DNA from: Anaerolineae bacterium
Lineage (GTDB): Bacteria; Chloroflexota; Anaerolineae; Anaerolineales; Villigracilaceae
NCBI GenBank assembly: GCA_017303655.1
Contig: JAFLCE010000001.1
Coordinates: forward strand, 1 to 64,000
DNA: 64,000 nt
Reading direction: 5' to 3'
The notes under the pieces were generated by a model that was not told where the DNA came from, made no database searches, and was given only the letters and a program-made list of their open reading frames with translations. A program made the translations under genes and the position numbers. Shown here piece after piece: positions 44,536-52,476 of this stretch (positions are counted from its first letter, which is position 1; each line of letters starts with the position of its first letter).

Positions 44536-45081
44536 TTGAACCTTCTTAGAACTATGATGATTTCAATAGCTTTTATCTTAACGGTATCTGCCTGTGCAGG
44601 CACACAGGTAGATACCGTTAGCTCACCTGTGGCAAAACCAGATTGGTTCGATATGGAGTTGGTTGATGCCCAGACCGGCGAAACATTCACCATGAACGAT
44701 TACGCAGGAAAGGTCGTTCTCCTTGAGACGATGGCAATTTGGTGTCCGAATTGTGTTGTTCAAGGCAATGAAATCAGAAATCTTCACAAATTACTTGGAT
44801 ACCCAGATGATCTGATCTCAGTCAGCCTGGATGTTGATATTAATGAAGATAATGCTGCACTTAAAGAATATGCTTATGGATATGGGTTTGACTGGCATTT
44901 TGCCATTGCCCCCTTGGAAGTTGCCCGGGCGCTTGGAAACTTATATACTGCCCAATATTTAAATCCGCCGCTTGCCCCCATGTTGGTCATTGATCGTAAC
45001 GGTAATGTTCATCATCTTGAATATGGCATTAAAGACGCAGCAACTCTCCAGGTGGCTGTTGAGCCTTACCTCGCAAAGTAG
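44536..45081 (+). CDS. Exported redoxin lipoprotein (TlpA/ResA-like)
   Basis: A 181-aa lipoprotein with lipobox VSAC and a thioredoxin-fold domain of the AhpC/TSA-redoxin type. The redox motif is W-C-P-N-C (MAIWCPNCV), and the cis-Pro region reads PPLAPMLVIDRNG. The TTG at 44536 has AAGGA seven bases upstream; an ATG at 44554 would still give a working signal peptide. It ends two bases before a CcdA-like gene, which would deliver electrons to it from cytoplasmic thioredoxin. A likely job is reducing cysteines of apocytochromes or other exported proteins. Confidence 0.9.
   Translation: MNLLRTMMISIAFILTVSACAGTQVDTVSSPVAKPDWFDMELVDAQTGETFTMNDYAGKVVLLETMAIWCPNCVVQGNEIRNLHKLLGYPDDLISVSLDVDINEDNAALKEYAYGYGFDWHFAIAPLEVARALGNLYTAQYLNPPLAPMLVIDRNGNVHHLEYGIKDAATLQVAVEPYLAK
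44579..44620 (+). repeat. 18-bp inverted repeat inside the redoxin signal-peptide codons
   Basis: Positions 44579-44596 pair with 44603-44620 through 18 bp, one a G-U wobble, with a six-base loop. The stem starts about 43 bases after the start codon and covers the lipobox codons, so it would form in the mRNA. Confidence 0.75.
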
Positions 45082-45083
45082 TA

Positions 45084-45755
45084 ATGATGCTTAACTTGAC
45101 GTTTACATCCATATTGCTTGGCTTATTAACAACGACCAGTCCTTGTATATTGCCGCTTTATCCAGGTTTTCTGGCATATTTGGGCGGGCAAAATGAGATA
45201 GGCAGAAAAAAATACTTCCTTGGTTTTTTCGTGTTGGCTGGAGTGTTAAGTATGATGATTGCCCTCGGCGGACTGATTGCCTTACTGGTAGTTCCCATTG
45301 GCAGCGTGCTACTTTATATAATCCCACTTGCAGACCTTTTGATTTTTCTTCTCGGAATTTTACTTCTACTTAATTTCAATCCGCTTAAAAAGCTCCCACA
45401 AATTCAACTGCCATTATTCCAACACCCATACAGCAATGCTTACGTGTACGGTTTACTCTATGGTCCAATTGCACTCCCTTGCTCTGGTCCAATGGTAGTC
45501 AGTATCTTTGCCTTGTCTTTTACAGCTGGAGAAGCGTTTAGCCAACTGTGGGCTTTTCTTTGTTTCGGGTTGGGACTTGGCATACCGCTCTTGATACTTT
45601 CATTTTTATCCGCTACCCTCCAACGTCAATTGACCGTCATTTTTGCCCGCCATAGCCGTATTGTTAATCTTATCGGTGGCATGCTTTTGATAGGCGTGTC
45701 CATTTATGACCTGAGTAAGAACTGGGAATTATTGAGATTATTCATTAAGGCTTGA
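45084..45755 (+). CDS. ccdA: CcdA/DsbD-type thiol electron transporter
   Basis: A 223-aa membrane protein with six predicted helices. It keeps the two essential membrane cysteines: one in TSPCILPLYPGFLAYLGG near the N-terminus and one in ALPCSGPMVV mid-protein. CcdA passes reducing equivalents across the membrane to exported thioredoxin-like proteins; the redoxin gene directly upstream is the natural partner. Length and topology fit the short CcdA group rather than full DsbD. The next ATG (45087) is also possible. Confidence 0.93.
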   Translation: MMLNLTFTSILLGLLTTTSPCILPLYPGFLAYLGGQNEIGRKKYFLGFFVLAGVLSMMIALGGLIALLVVPIGSVLLYIIPLADLLIFLLGILLLLNFNPLKKLPQIQLPLFQHPYSNAYVYGLLYGPIALPCSGPMVVSIFALSFTAGEAFSQLWAFLCFGLGLGIPLLILSFLSATLQRQLTVIFARHSRIVNLIGGMLLIGVSIYDLSKNWELLRLFIKA

Positions 45756-45773
45756 GGTTTTGTGGACTCTACA

Positions 45774-46255
45774 TTATCCGGTCATGATCTTCGGACGACT
45801 TTGAAGCGGCAGTTCTTCCGCCACATGTGTGGACTGAATCTCTTCACTCCCCACCAAATCTGCGATGGTGCGATGATAGGCACGCGTCGACAAATTGAGT
45901 TGCCTCATAGCCGCTCGCATCAGACTATGACCTGCGGGTTGGAGTTGGTAAAATTGCCTCACCTCCCCTATGCGTATGTCAGCATTGCAAATGAAATTCG
46001 AGTATTCGAATTTCGAATACTCGAATTTCGTTGATTTTGTATATCCCTGGTGGTTTGCACACGTTGGCTGATGCTCTCGCTTGACTCACCAAGATTATTC
46101 CCACTGAGTTTTTCGTAATCGACACGCGGGACTTCGATGTAGATATCAATACGGTCTAGCAATGGACCGGAGATGCGTTTTTTGTATTTGGTTACGACAG
46201 CGGGGGCACAATTGCAGGCTTTTTGAGAGTCTCCAAAATGCCCATAGGGGCAGGA
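45774..46255 (-). pseudogene. Decayed YifB/ComM-family AAA ATPase, C-terminal third
   Basis: On the minus strand the segment CPYGHFGDSQKACNCAP, then KKRISGPLLDRIDI and EVPRVDYEKLSG, is the core-to-lid region of the Mg-chelatase-like YifB/ComM family. The frame breaks at an 18-bp palindrome (45993-46029). Homology resumes in another frame with ICNADIRIGEVRQFY and RQLNLSTRAYHRTIADL through GSEEIQ to a TAA at 45774. Six residues (usually ILKLAR) are missing inside RAYHR-TIADL. Nothing homologous is left upstream of 46255, where the BTAD regulator begins on the other strand. The gene is truncated, frameshifted and internally deleted. Confidence 0.85.
45993..46029. repeat. 18-bp palindrome at the frameshift in the yifB relic
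   Basis: 45993-46010 and 46012-46029 are perfect inverted repeats around a single T. It consists of the word ATTCGAGTATTCGAA and its complement. It lies exactly where the relic loses frame, so insertion or hairpin-driven growth of this palindrome probably broke the gene. Confidence 0.8.
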
Positions 46256-46327
46256 GTGTACATAATCGACATATTGCGCCAGCGGGTGCAATAACAAAAA
46301 GCGAATTTGCGATACACTTTAGGCAAT

Positions 46328-49300
46328 ATGCGCCTTTCCCACATCCTTCGCACAAAATTGATCCCTCCGCCTCGGAACACCCGCACCCTCTCACGTCCGC
46401 GAGTGGTTCAAACCTTGAAACAGGCGCTGGAATATCGATTGACCATTTTGCAGGCGGAGGCGGGATACGGCAAAAGCACGGCACTTGCGGAACTGGCAGC
46501 AGATCACCAGCCAGTTTTATGGTACCAAGCCAACGAAGAAGATAACGATCCGCTGGTTTTTCTGCTGCAATTGTGTCATGCGCTTCAACACACCCTGCCC
46601 AATATTGCCAACCTTCCCTCTGCATTTTTAGAAGCGTGGGATGGCGCCCAGGGTCCGCTCCCGTGGCGCGGTCTTGTTGATCAGATCATCAATGCAATTG
46701 CAGATTCATCCATCCCACCAACTTTGTTCATCCTGGACGATGCGCATCTGCTCACCGATACCGGCGAATTGCCTCACATTCTGGATCGCCTGATCGGGTT
46801 GGCTCCCGTTGGCTTTCACATTTTATTGGCGGGACGTCCCACCATCAGCCTGCCCAACCTCACTCGCTGGCGCGCAAAAGGCGAGGCGCTGATCCTCGAT
46901 CAAACCACACTGACCTTCACCAAAAATGAGATCGGTTCCCTCTTCGGCACACGCTACGGACTCGAACTCACTAGCGAAGAACTCGATTCGTTGCTCGAAT
47001 ACACTGAAGGCTGGGTAATCGGTCTGCAACTCATCTGGCAAAGCATTCGTTCGCAATCTCCGCTTACGCTGGAGTTTCCGTTACGCTGGCAAACAGATTC
47101 ACTTGAAGCGTTGTTTGATATGCTCGCGCATGAAGTCTTCGAGCGTCAGCCTGCCGATGTGCGCGAATTCCTTCTTATCACCTCCATCCTGCGCGATCTG
47201 AGTCCCGAAGTCTGTGATGCCCTGCGAAGTGCAGCAGGATACATGGGTGGGGATTCCGCATCCATGTTGGCATACCTTCGGCGGCAAGATCTTTTTGTGG
47301 CGGAAACTGCCGCAAGTTCGCTGCGTTATCATCACATCTTTCACAACTTCCTGCGCCAGCAATCGCCGACCGAGACGCGCACAAAATGGCATCGCGATGC
47401 CGCCGCATATTTCATCTCTCGTAAAAACCCAGAGGATGCGATTTATCACCTGGTGGAAGCCAAAGCCTGGGATGATGTCGCTGACTTGCTCGATACCTAC
47501 GCCGCCACGCTTCTTTCTACGGGACGGTTGGATACGCTTGCGAGTTACATTGACTCCCTCCCAAGCCTTTCCCTGCATCAACACCCTACACTGATGTTCA
47601 CCCTCGGCGAACTGGCACGCATGCACAGCCGCTTCGACGAAGCGCAAGGATGGTACAAACAAGCCGAAGTCACCTGGCGTCAGCGTTTGCAGCAAGATGG
47701 CATCGCCCGTGCTTTACGTGGACAAGCCCGCGTTTTCCTCGATACGGTCAACCCAACACAAGCCGAAAAATTACTCGAAGAAGCCATTCGCTTAAGTGAC
47801 GGCTTTGAAGACCGTGAAGCCCAAGTCCGTTTGTTTGAGCTGCTCGCAGAAAACAAACTCAACTCTGGTCACGTAGAAGAGGCAGAGCGGCTCCGTCAGC
47901 GTGCCGATGAACTGCGTGCTGAAGGTCCATCGAATGACCAGTTGTGGTTCCGCGTTTTACTGCGCACAGGTCGCTTAGAGGAAGCCAGAAGGGGACTCGA
48001 AGAACTCGCCGAAGCCGAGAACCGCGAGCCTGTTCAAACGCCGCGCGCCCATCGTGAGACGAAGTTATTGCTCTCTCTCATCTATTCCTTCATGGGCATA
48101 AGCAAACATGCTTATCAATCGGCTTTGGAAGGCACACAACGCGGCTCTACATTGAAATCACCCTTTGTCACGGCGGTCGGTCATATGCGGCAGGGACATG
48201 CCCTCAACCTCATTCAATCTGCCGATGAAGATAACCTTACGCGTGCCACGTCTGCATTTGAGACGACGATCTCTATCGGCAAAACGCTCGAAGTTCCGCG
48301 CCTTTCGGTCGAAGCCAATTGGGGTTTGTGCCGCGCGTATGGCTATCGCGGCGACTTGCAATGTGCACAACGACACGCACAAGAAGCCATCGACATTGCC
48401 GCCGAAGCAGGTGATGAATGGATTGCTTCGCTCACTCGTCTTTCGATGGGCGCGAGCTTCATGCTGGCGGCTCGTTACGAAGCTGCCGAAGTCTGGTTGA
48501 ATCGCGCGGTGCGCGGCTTTGAAGAATGCAGTGACTCATTTGGTCGCAATGCCGCTCGCTTGTGGCTGGCGTATGGTCACTTCAAACAAAAGAAACTAGA
48601 TTTTGTTGCACAGCTCCTGCCCGATGTACTTTCGGCTTGTCAGCAAAATGGCTATTACTTTTTATTCACCCGCCCCACCTTGCTTGGTCCTGTCGATGAG
48701 CGTATGTTCGTGCCACTGCTTTTGCATGCCCGTCAACTTGGCTGGGAGAGTGGGTATGTAGACCGCTTGTTGAATATCCTTGGCTTGCGTGAGATCAGCG
48801 CCCACCCTGGGTTTCGTCTCAGCATTGAAACGCTGGGCAACTTTCAGGTTAAGCGCGGAAGCGAAGCCATTCCATCCAATGGCTGGCGGCGTGAAAAATC
48901 CCGCCAGCTTTTTCAGTTGCTGCTCACCTATCGTCAATCTCCGCTTGACCGCGATCAGATTTGTGAACATCTCTGGCCCGAAGCCGACCCTGCCACGGCG
49001 CAACGAAATTTTAAGATCACCTTGAATACGCTGTATCAAGTGCTCGAACCAGATCGAGATGCAGGCAGCGACTCAGCTTTTATCGTGCGCGACGGAACGA
49101 CCTACACCCTGCGCCTCCACGCCGACCTTTGGCTTGATTCTGACCATTTCATCCGTCTTACCCGTGAGGGACTCAAACCCACCTCGCGCTCTTTGGAGCA
49201 ATTGCAAGAGGCGGTGACTTTGTATCGCGGCGATTACCTGCCAGACTCCTTGTATGAGCCTTGGGCTGCCGAAGAACGCGAACGACTTGCCACCCTCTTC

Positions 49301-49564
49301 CTTGAAGGAGCGGATAAGCTCTGCGAGCTGTATTTGCAAACCAATCGCTTCAATGAAACCATAGATCTCTGCCAGCGTATTCTTGCCCGTGACAATTGCT
49401 GGGAACGTGCCTATCGTCATCTCATGCAAGCCTATAACGCATTGGGAGACCGTGGTCAACTTGCCCGCACCTATCAGCGCTGCTTGCAGGTATTAAAGGA
49501 AGAACTCGACGTCCCGCCCTCACAAGAGACGCAGGACTTATACAAGAAATACATCCGTTCGTAA
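46328..49564 (+). CDS. STAND-type regulator: NTPase, TPR array, C-terminal DNA-binding and BTAD domains
   Basis: A regulator of about 1079 aa. An N-terminal MalT-like STAND NTPase (LRTKLIPPPRN; Walker A EAGYGKST near residue 45; Walker B LFILDDAHLL) is followed by a winged region and TPR-type helical repeats (~400-800). The C-terminus holds an OmpR-like winged helix (~830-930; WRREKSRQLFQLLL, LWPEADPATAQRNFK) and a BTAD helical domain (YRGDYLPDSLYEPW to DVPPSQETQDLYKKY). The SARP DNA-binding module is thus at the C-terminus, as in many Chloroflexota proteins. I use ATG 46328; a TTG at 46307 is possible. It may control the acyl-CoA cluster that follows, an inference from position. Confidence 0.92.
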   Translation: MRLSHILRTKLIPPPRNTRTLSRPRVVQTLKQALEYRLTILQAEAGYGKSTALAELAADHQPVLWYQANEEDNDPLVFLLQLCHALQHTLPNIANLPSAFLEAWDGAQGPLPWRGLVDQIINAIADSSIPPTLFILDDAHLLTDTGELPHILDRLIGLAPVGFHILLAGRPTISLPNLTRWRAKGEALILDQTTLTFTKNEIGSLFGTRYGLELTSEELDSLLEYTEGWVIGLQLIWQSIRSQSPLTLEFPLRWQTDSLEALFDMLAHEVFERQPADVREFLLITSILRDLSPEVCDALRSAAGYMGGDSASMLAYLRRQDLFVAETAASSLRYHHIFHNFLRQQSPTETRTKWHRDAAAYFISRKNPEDAIYHLVEAKAWDDVADLLDTYAATLLSTGRLDTLASYIDSLPSLSLHQHPTLMFTLGELARMHSRFDEAQGWYKQAEVTWRQRLQQDGIARALRGQARVFLDTVNPTQAEKLLEEAIRLSDGFEDREAQVRLFELLAENKLNSGHVEEAERLRQRADELRAEGPSNDQLWFRVLLRTGRLEEARRGLEELAEAENREPVQTPRAHRETKLLLSLIYSFMGISKHAYQSALEGTQRGSTLKSPFVTAVGHMRQGHALNLIQSADEDNLTRATSAFETTISIGKTLEVPRLSVEANWGLCRAYGYRGDLQCAQRHAQEAIDIAAEAGDEWIASLTRLSMGASFMLAARYEAAEVWLNRAVRGFEECSDSFGRNAARLWLAYGHFKQKKLDFVAQLLPDVLSACQQNGYYFLFTRPTLLGPVDERMFVPLLLHARQLGWESGYVDRLLNILGLREISAHPGFRLSIETLGNFQVKRGSEAIPSNGWRREKSRQLFQLLLTYRQSPLDRDQICEHLWPEADPATAQRNFKITLNTLYQVLEPDRDAGSDSAFIVRDGTTYTLRLHADLWLDSDHFIRLTREGLKPTSRSLEQLQEAVTLYRGDYLPDSLYEPWAAEERERLATLFLEGADKLCELYLQTNRFNETIDLCQRILARDNCWERAYRHLMQAYNALGDRGQLARTYQRCLQVLKEELDVPPSQETQDLYKKYIRS

Positions 49565-49567
49565 CCC

Positions 49568-49599
49568 ATACTGCGAGAGCCACCTCGCGGTATTTTTTT
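49568..49599 (+). terminator. Rho-independent terminator after the BTAD regulator
   Basis: A 10-bp stem (49568-49577 with 49584-49593, one G-U) followed by seven T. It lies three bases after the regulator stop. Confidence 0.85.
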
Positions 49600-49642
49600 G
49601 TTTGTAACCCGCCTGTTACCCCTCTCTGCTATCTTGGATGCG

Positions 49643-49861
49643 ATGGAAGATACCCAAACACCGTTGATTTCCTCCTTCATCATCCGTTTTGTGGTGGACG
49701 AACCGCCTGCACAACCGTTGGCATATCACGGCACGATCCGCCATATCCAGACTGCAGAAGAGATGAACTTCACTCATTGGCACGAAGCGACCGAATTTAT
49801 GCATCGCTTTGTCCAACTTACAGATCTACTTCCTCCATCTCCCCTGGTTTCTAATTCCTAA
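49643..49861 (+). CDS. Small protein of unknown function, 72 aa
   Basis: The ATG at 49643 gives a 72-aa protein with the pattern SFIIRFVVDEPPAQP, WxGxIRHI-like YHGTIRHIQTAEE and a final helix HEATEFMHRFVQL. Short proteins with this strand-strand-helix plan occur next to BTAD regulators in Chloroflexota as far as I recall, but I cannot name a family. The frame runs back to a TTG at 49598 inside the terminator, which I reject as start. It is 14 bases ahead of the KAS III-like gene and probably co-transcribed. Confidence 0.6.
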   Translation: MEDTQTPLISSFIIRFVVDEPPAQPLAYHGTIRHIQTAEEMNFTHWHEATEFMHRFVQLTDLLPPSPLVSNS

Positions 49862-49875
49862 CTACAGAAGGTATC

Positions 49876-50874
49876 ATGCGCAACGTACAAATTCTCAGCA
49901 CGGGTAGTTATGTCCCTGAACGTGTGGTCACCAACGCCGAAGTGGACGCCCTGATGGGCGAATCCACGGGTGAGTGGCTTGTGGCAAATGTGGGCATCAA
50001 AGAACGCCGTTGGATGGCGCCTGAACAGGTGACTTCTGACTTGATTGTCGAAGCTTCGCAGAAAGCCCTCGAACGCGCAGGCATTACTGCTGCTGACCTC
50101 GACCTCATCATCGTCTCGACCGACACGCCCGATTATCTTTCACCCAGCACATCCATTGTTGTGCAGAACAAACTCGGCGCAGAGAAGGCTGGCTGTTACG
50201 ACATCAACTCCGCCTGTGCGGGCTGGGTCACCGCGCTCGACCAGGGTGCAAAATACCTGATGACCGAACCGCAAATGAAATATATATTGGTCGCAGGCGG
50301 GTACGGCATGAGTCGCTTCATTGATTACAAGGATAAGAAAACTGCCAACCTGTTCGCTGACGGCGCAGGCGCAGTGGTGTTGGGCGTAGGAGAAGAGCAA
50401 GGCTTCCTCGGCTCGAACTTGTTGGCAGTTGGTTCCTTTCACGACGCGTTGGGGATTTACACGGGTGGGACGTATCGTCCTTGTACGCCAGAGAACATGG
50501 CGCAGTTCGGCGGACCTAAAGTGGAGTTCGTCAAAAAATTCCCCAAGACCTTCAACACCGAATACTGGCCCAAACTGATGCAAGGCGCATTAGATAAAGC
50601 CGGTTTGAAGTTCGATGATGTGCATCATTATTACTTCACCCAGCTAAACCTCCGCACCATCGAATTTATGATGGACTTGCTTAAACAGCCCATTGAAAAA
50701 GCGCATTGGGTCATGGACAAGTGGGGCTACACCGGCTCACCCTGCGTGGTGATGGCGCTTGATGACTCGATTGAGCAAGGCAAAGGACCTAAGCCCGGCG
50801 ATGTGATCCTCTTCTGCGCCAGTGGTGGCGGCATTACGATGGCGTCATCGGTTTGGAAGTGGACAGCGAAATAA
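49876..50874 (+). CDS. KAS III (FabH)-like thiolase-fold protein lacking the catalytic His and Asn
   Basis: A 332-aa protein with the FabH fold from end to end. Start ILSTGSYVPERVVTN, middle STDTPDYLSPSTS, and the nucleophile Cys114 in INSACAGW are all standard. The positions that should hold the catalytic His and Asn are changed. FabH HQANLRI is TQLNLRT (Thr255), and GNTSAAS is GYTGSPC (Tyr285). The FabH triad is Cys-His-Asn, so ordinary decarboxylating condensation is unlikely. Acyl transfer from the cysteine, or condensation with residues from elsewhere, are alternatives. It opens a cluster with acyl-CoA ligases, thiolase and a DUF35 protein. Confidence 0.88.
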   Translation: MRNVQILSTGSYVPERVVTNAEVDALMGESTGEWLVANVGIKERRWMAPEQVTSDLIVEASQKALERAGITAADLDLIIVSTDTPDYLSPSTSIVVQNKLGAEKAGCYDINSACAGWVTALDQGAKYLMTEPQMKYILVAGGYGMSRFIDYKDKKTANLFADGAGAVVLGVGEEQGFLGSNLLAVGSFHDALGIYTGGTYRPCTPENMAQFGGPKVEFVKKFPKTFNTEYWPKLMQGALDKAGLKFDDVHHYYFTQLNLRTIEFMMDLLKQPIEKAHWVMDKWGYTGSPCVVMALDDSIEQGKGPKPGDVILFCASGGGITMASSVWKWTAK

Positions 50875-50877
50875 TAT

Positions 50878-50922
50878 AAGAAGAAAGACGAAAGAAGGTT
50901 TAATTCTTTCATCTTTCTTCTT
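50878..50922. repeat. Inverted repeat between KAS III-like and ligase genes
   Basis: A 19-bp stem (50878-50896 with 50904-50922) with one mismatch, made of GAAAGA-type words. The 13-mer AAAGACGAAAGAA recurs at 58659-58671, after the second ligase gene. Confidence 0.7.
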
Positions 50923-50942
50923 TCATTTTGCATGGAGTGAAC

Positions 50943-52475
50943 ATGTATATTGGTGACTATCTCGCACGCAGAGAACTGTACTCCCCCGACAAACTCGCCT
51001 TCATTGATGCGGGCAAATCTCCTGAGTGGCGGCTCACTTTCCGTGATGCGAATCGCCGCGCCAATAAACTTGCCAACTGGCTCAAGAGTCAGGGCATTGG
51101 CAAAGGGGATCGTGTCGCCATTTTGGCAAAAGATGGCTATGAACATCTCGATCTCTTTTTTGCCTGCTCTAAACTTGGCGCTGTTCATACTGCGCTCAAC
51201 TGGCGTTCGCATTGGCGGGAACTGCTTGAGATCTTTCAATATACAAATCCCAAAATTTTGGTTTTCTCCGATGACTTCAAAGAAAGTGTCTCAAATCTTA
51301 CTGATCACTACCCACTGATCACTGTTCACTTGGATGGAAATGGAGTCAAGGATTCTCTTCCCTTCGAATCGAATCTCCAAGCCGCCCTCGACTCCGCTGT
51401 GACTTGCGAAAGCCTCGAGGCAGAGGATACCGCCGCCTTGATATTCACTGGCGGGACAACAGGTCTGCCCAAAGCCGCGGAAGTATCTCACCGCATGATC
51501 GCGTGGAATACGCTCAATACCGTCATCCACGATGTGACACATAACGATGTGTATCTCAACGTCTTCCCGATGTTCCACACGGGCGGACTTTTCGTCTACA
51601 CCCTGCCGCAAGTCATCTTTGGAGGGACGACGATTCTCATCCGCGCATTTGACCCTGCTCAAGTTTTGAATCTGCTTGAACGCGAGAAGGTAACCATCTT
51701 CGCAGCCGTACCGACCATGTATCAAATGTTAACCACTGCCTCAAATTGGGAAACAGCAGATTTATCTGCATTGAGATTCTGCACATCGGGCGGCGCACCA
51801 TTGCCTGTTCCGCTGGTGGAGAAATATACAAAGGAAAAGAACATCCGCTTCAAGCAGGGATTCGGCATGACGGAGTTCGGTCCCGGCATTTTTGCGCTCG
51901 CGCCCGAAGACGCCATCCGCAAGGCTGGCTCGATCGGGCGACCAAACTTCTTCGTCGACGCACAAATCGTCGATGAGCAGAATCAGTTCCTCGGTCCGAA
52001 TGAGGCGGGAGAGTTGATCCTCAAAGGTCCATCATATAGCTCCGGCTATTTCAACAATCCCGAAGCGACAAAAGCCGCCGTCGATGAGCGTGGATATTTC
52101 CACACGGGCGATGTCGCGCAATATGATGATGAAGGTTATTTTTATATTGTTGATCGCAAGAAGGATATGTTCATTAGCGGCGGCGAGAATGTGTATCCCG
52201 CCGAAATTGAAAAAGTGTTGTACCAGCATGCATCTGTACATATGTGTGCTGTGGTCGGCTTGCCTGATTCGAAGTGGGGCGAGGTGGGGAAGGCGTGTGT
52301 GGTCTTGAAACCTAATCAAAGCGCGACGGAGGATGAGTTACTGAAATTTATGACAGAGCGATTAGCCAAATATAAAGTTCCCAAGTCTGTGAGTTTCATG
52401 GAAGCCCTGCCCATTTCTGCTGCAGGGAAAATACTCAAGCGCGAATTGCGCGACCAATATACCAAAGGAGAATAA
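50943..52475 (+). CDS. Acyl-CoA ligase (AMP-forming), first copy
   Basis: A 510-aa ANL-family ligase that activates a carboxylic acid to acyl-AMP and then acyl-CoA. The ATP loop reads TGGTTGLPKAA; most relatives have TSGTTGxPK, so Ser to Gly is a small change. Other motifs are standard: QGFGMTEFG, GYFHTGDVAQYDDEGYF, DRKKDMFISGGENVYPAEIE, and the C-terminal lysine in AAGKILKREL. I start at ATG 50943, with GGAG seven bases upstream; an earlier ATG at 50928 overlaps that SD. The next gene begins two bases after its stop. The substrate cannot be read from sequence. Confidence 0.94.
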   Translation: MYIGDYLARRELYSPDKLAFIDAGKSPEWRLTFRDANRRANKLANWLKSQGIGKGDRVAILAKDGYEHLDLFFACSKLGAVHTALNWRSHWRELLEIFQYTNPKILVFSDDFKESVSNLTDHYPLITVHLDGNGVKDSLPFESNLQAALDSAVTCESLEAEDTAALIFTGGTTGLPKAAEVSHRMIAWNTLNTVIHDVTHNDVYLNVFPMFHTGGLFVYTLPQVIFGGTTILIRAFDPAQVLNLLEREKVTIFAAVPTMYQMLTTASNWETADLSALRFCTSGGAPLPVPLVEKYTKEKNIRFKQGFGMTEFGPGIFALAPEDAIRKAGSIGRPNFFVDAQIVDEQNQFLGPNEAGELILKGPSYSSGYFNNPEATKAAVDERGYFHTGDVAQYDDEGYFYIVDRKKDMFISGGENVYPAEIEKVLYQHASVHMCAVVGLPDSKWGEVGKACVVLKPNQSATEDELLKFMTERLAKYKVPKSVSFMEALPISAAGKILKRELRDQYTKGE

Positions 52476-52476
52476 T

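Noticed and set aside
46162..46545. 127-codon plus-strand frame across the regulator start
   Set aside because: It overlaps the yifB relic and the regulator in another frame and has no recognisable domain.
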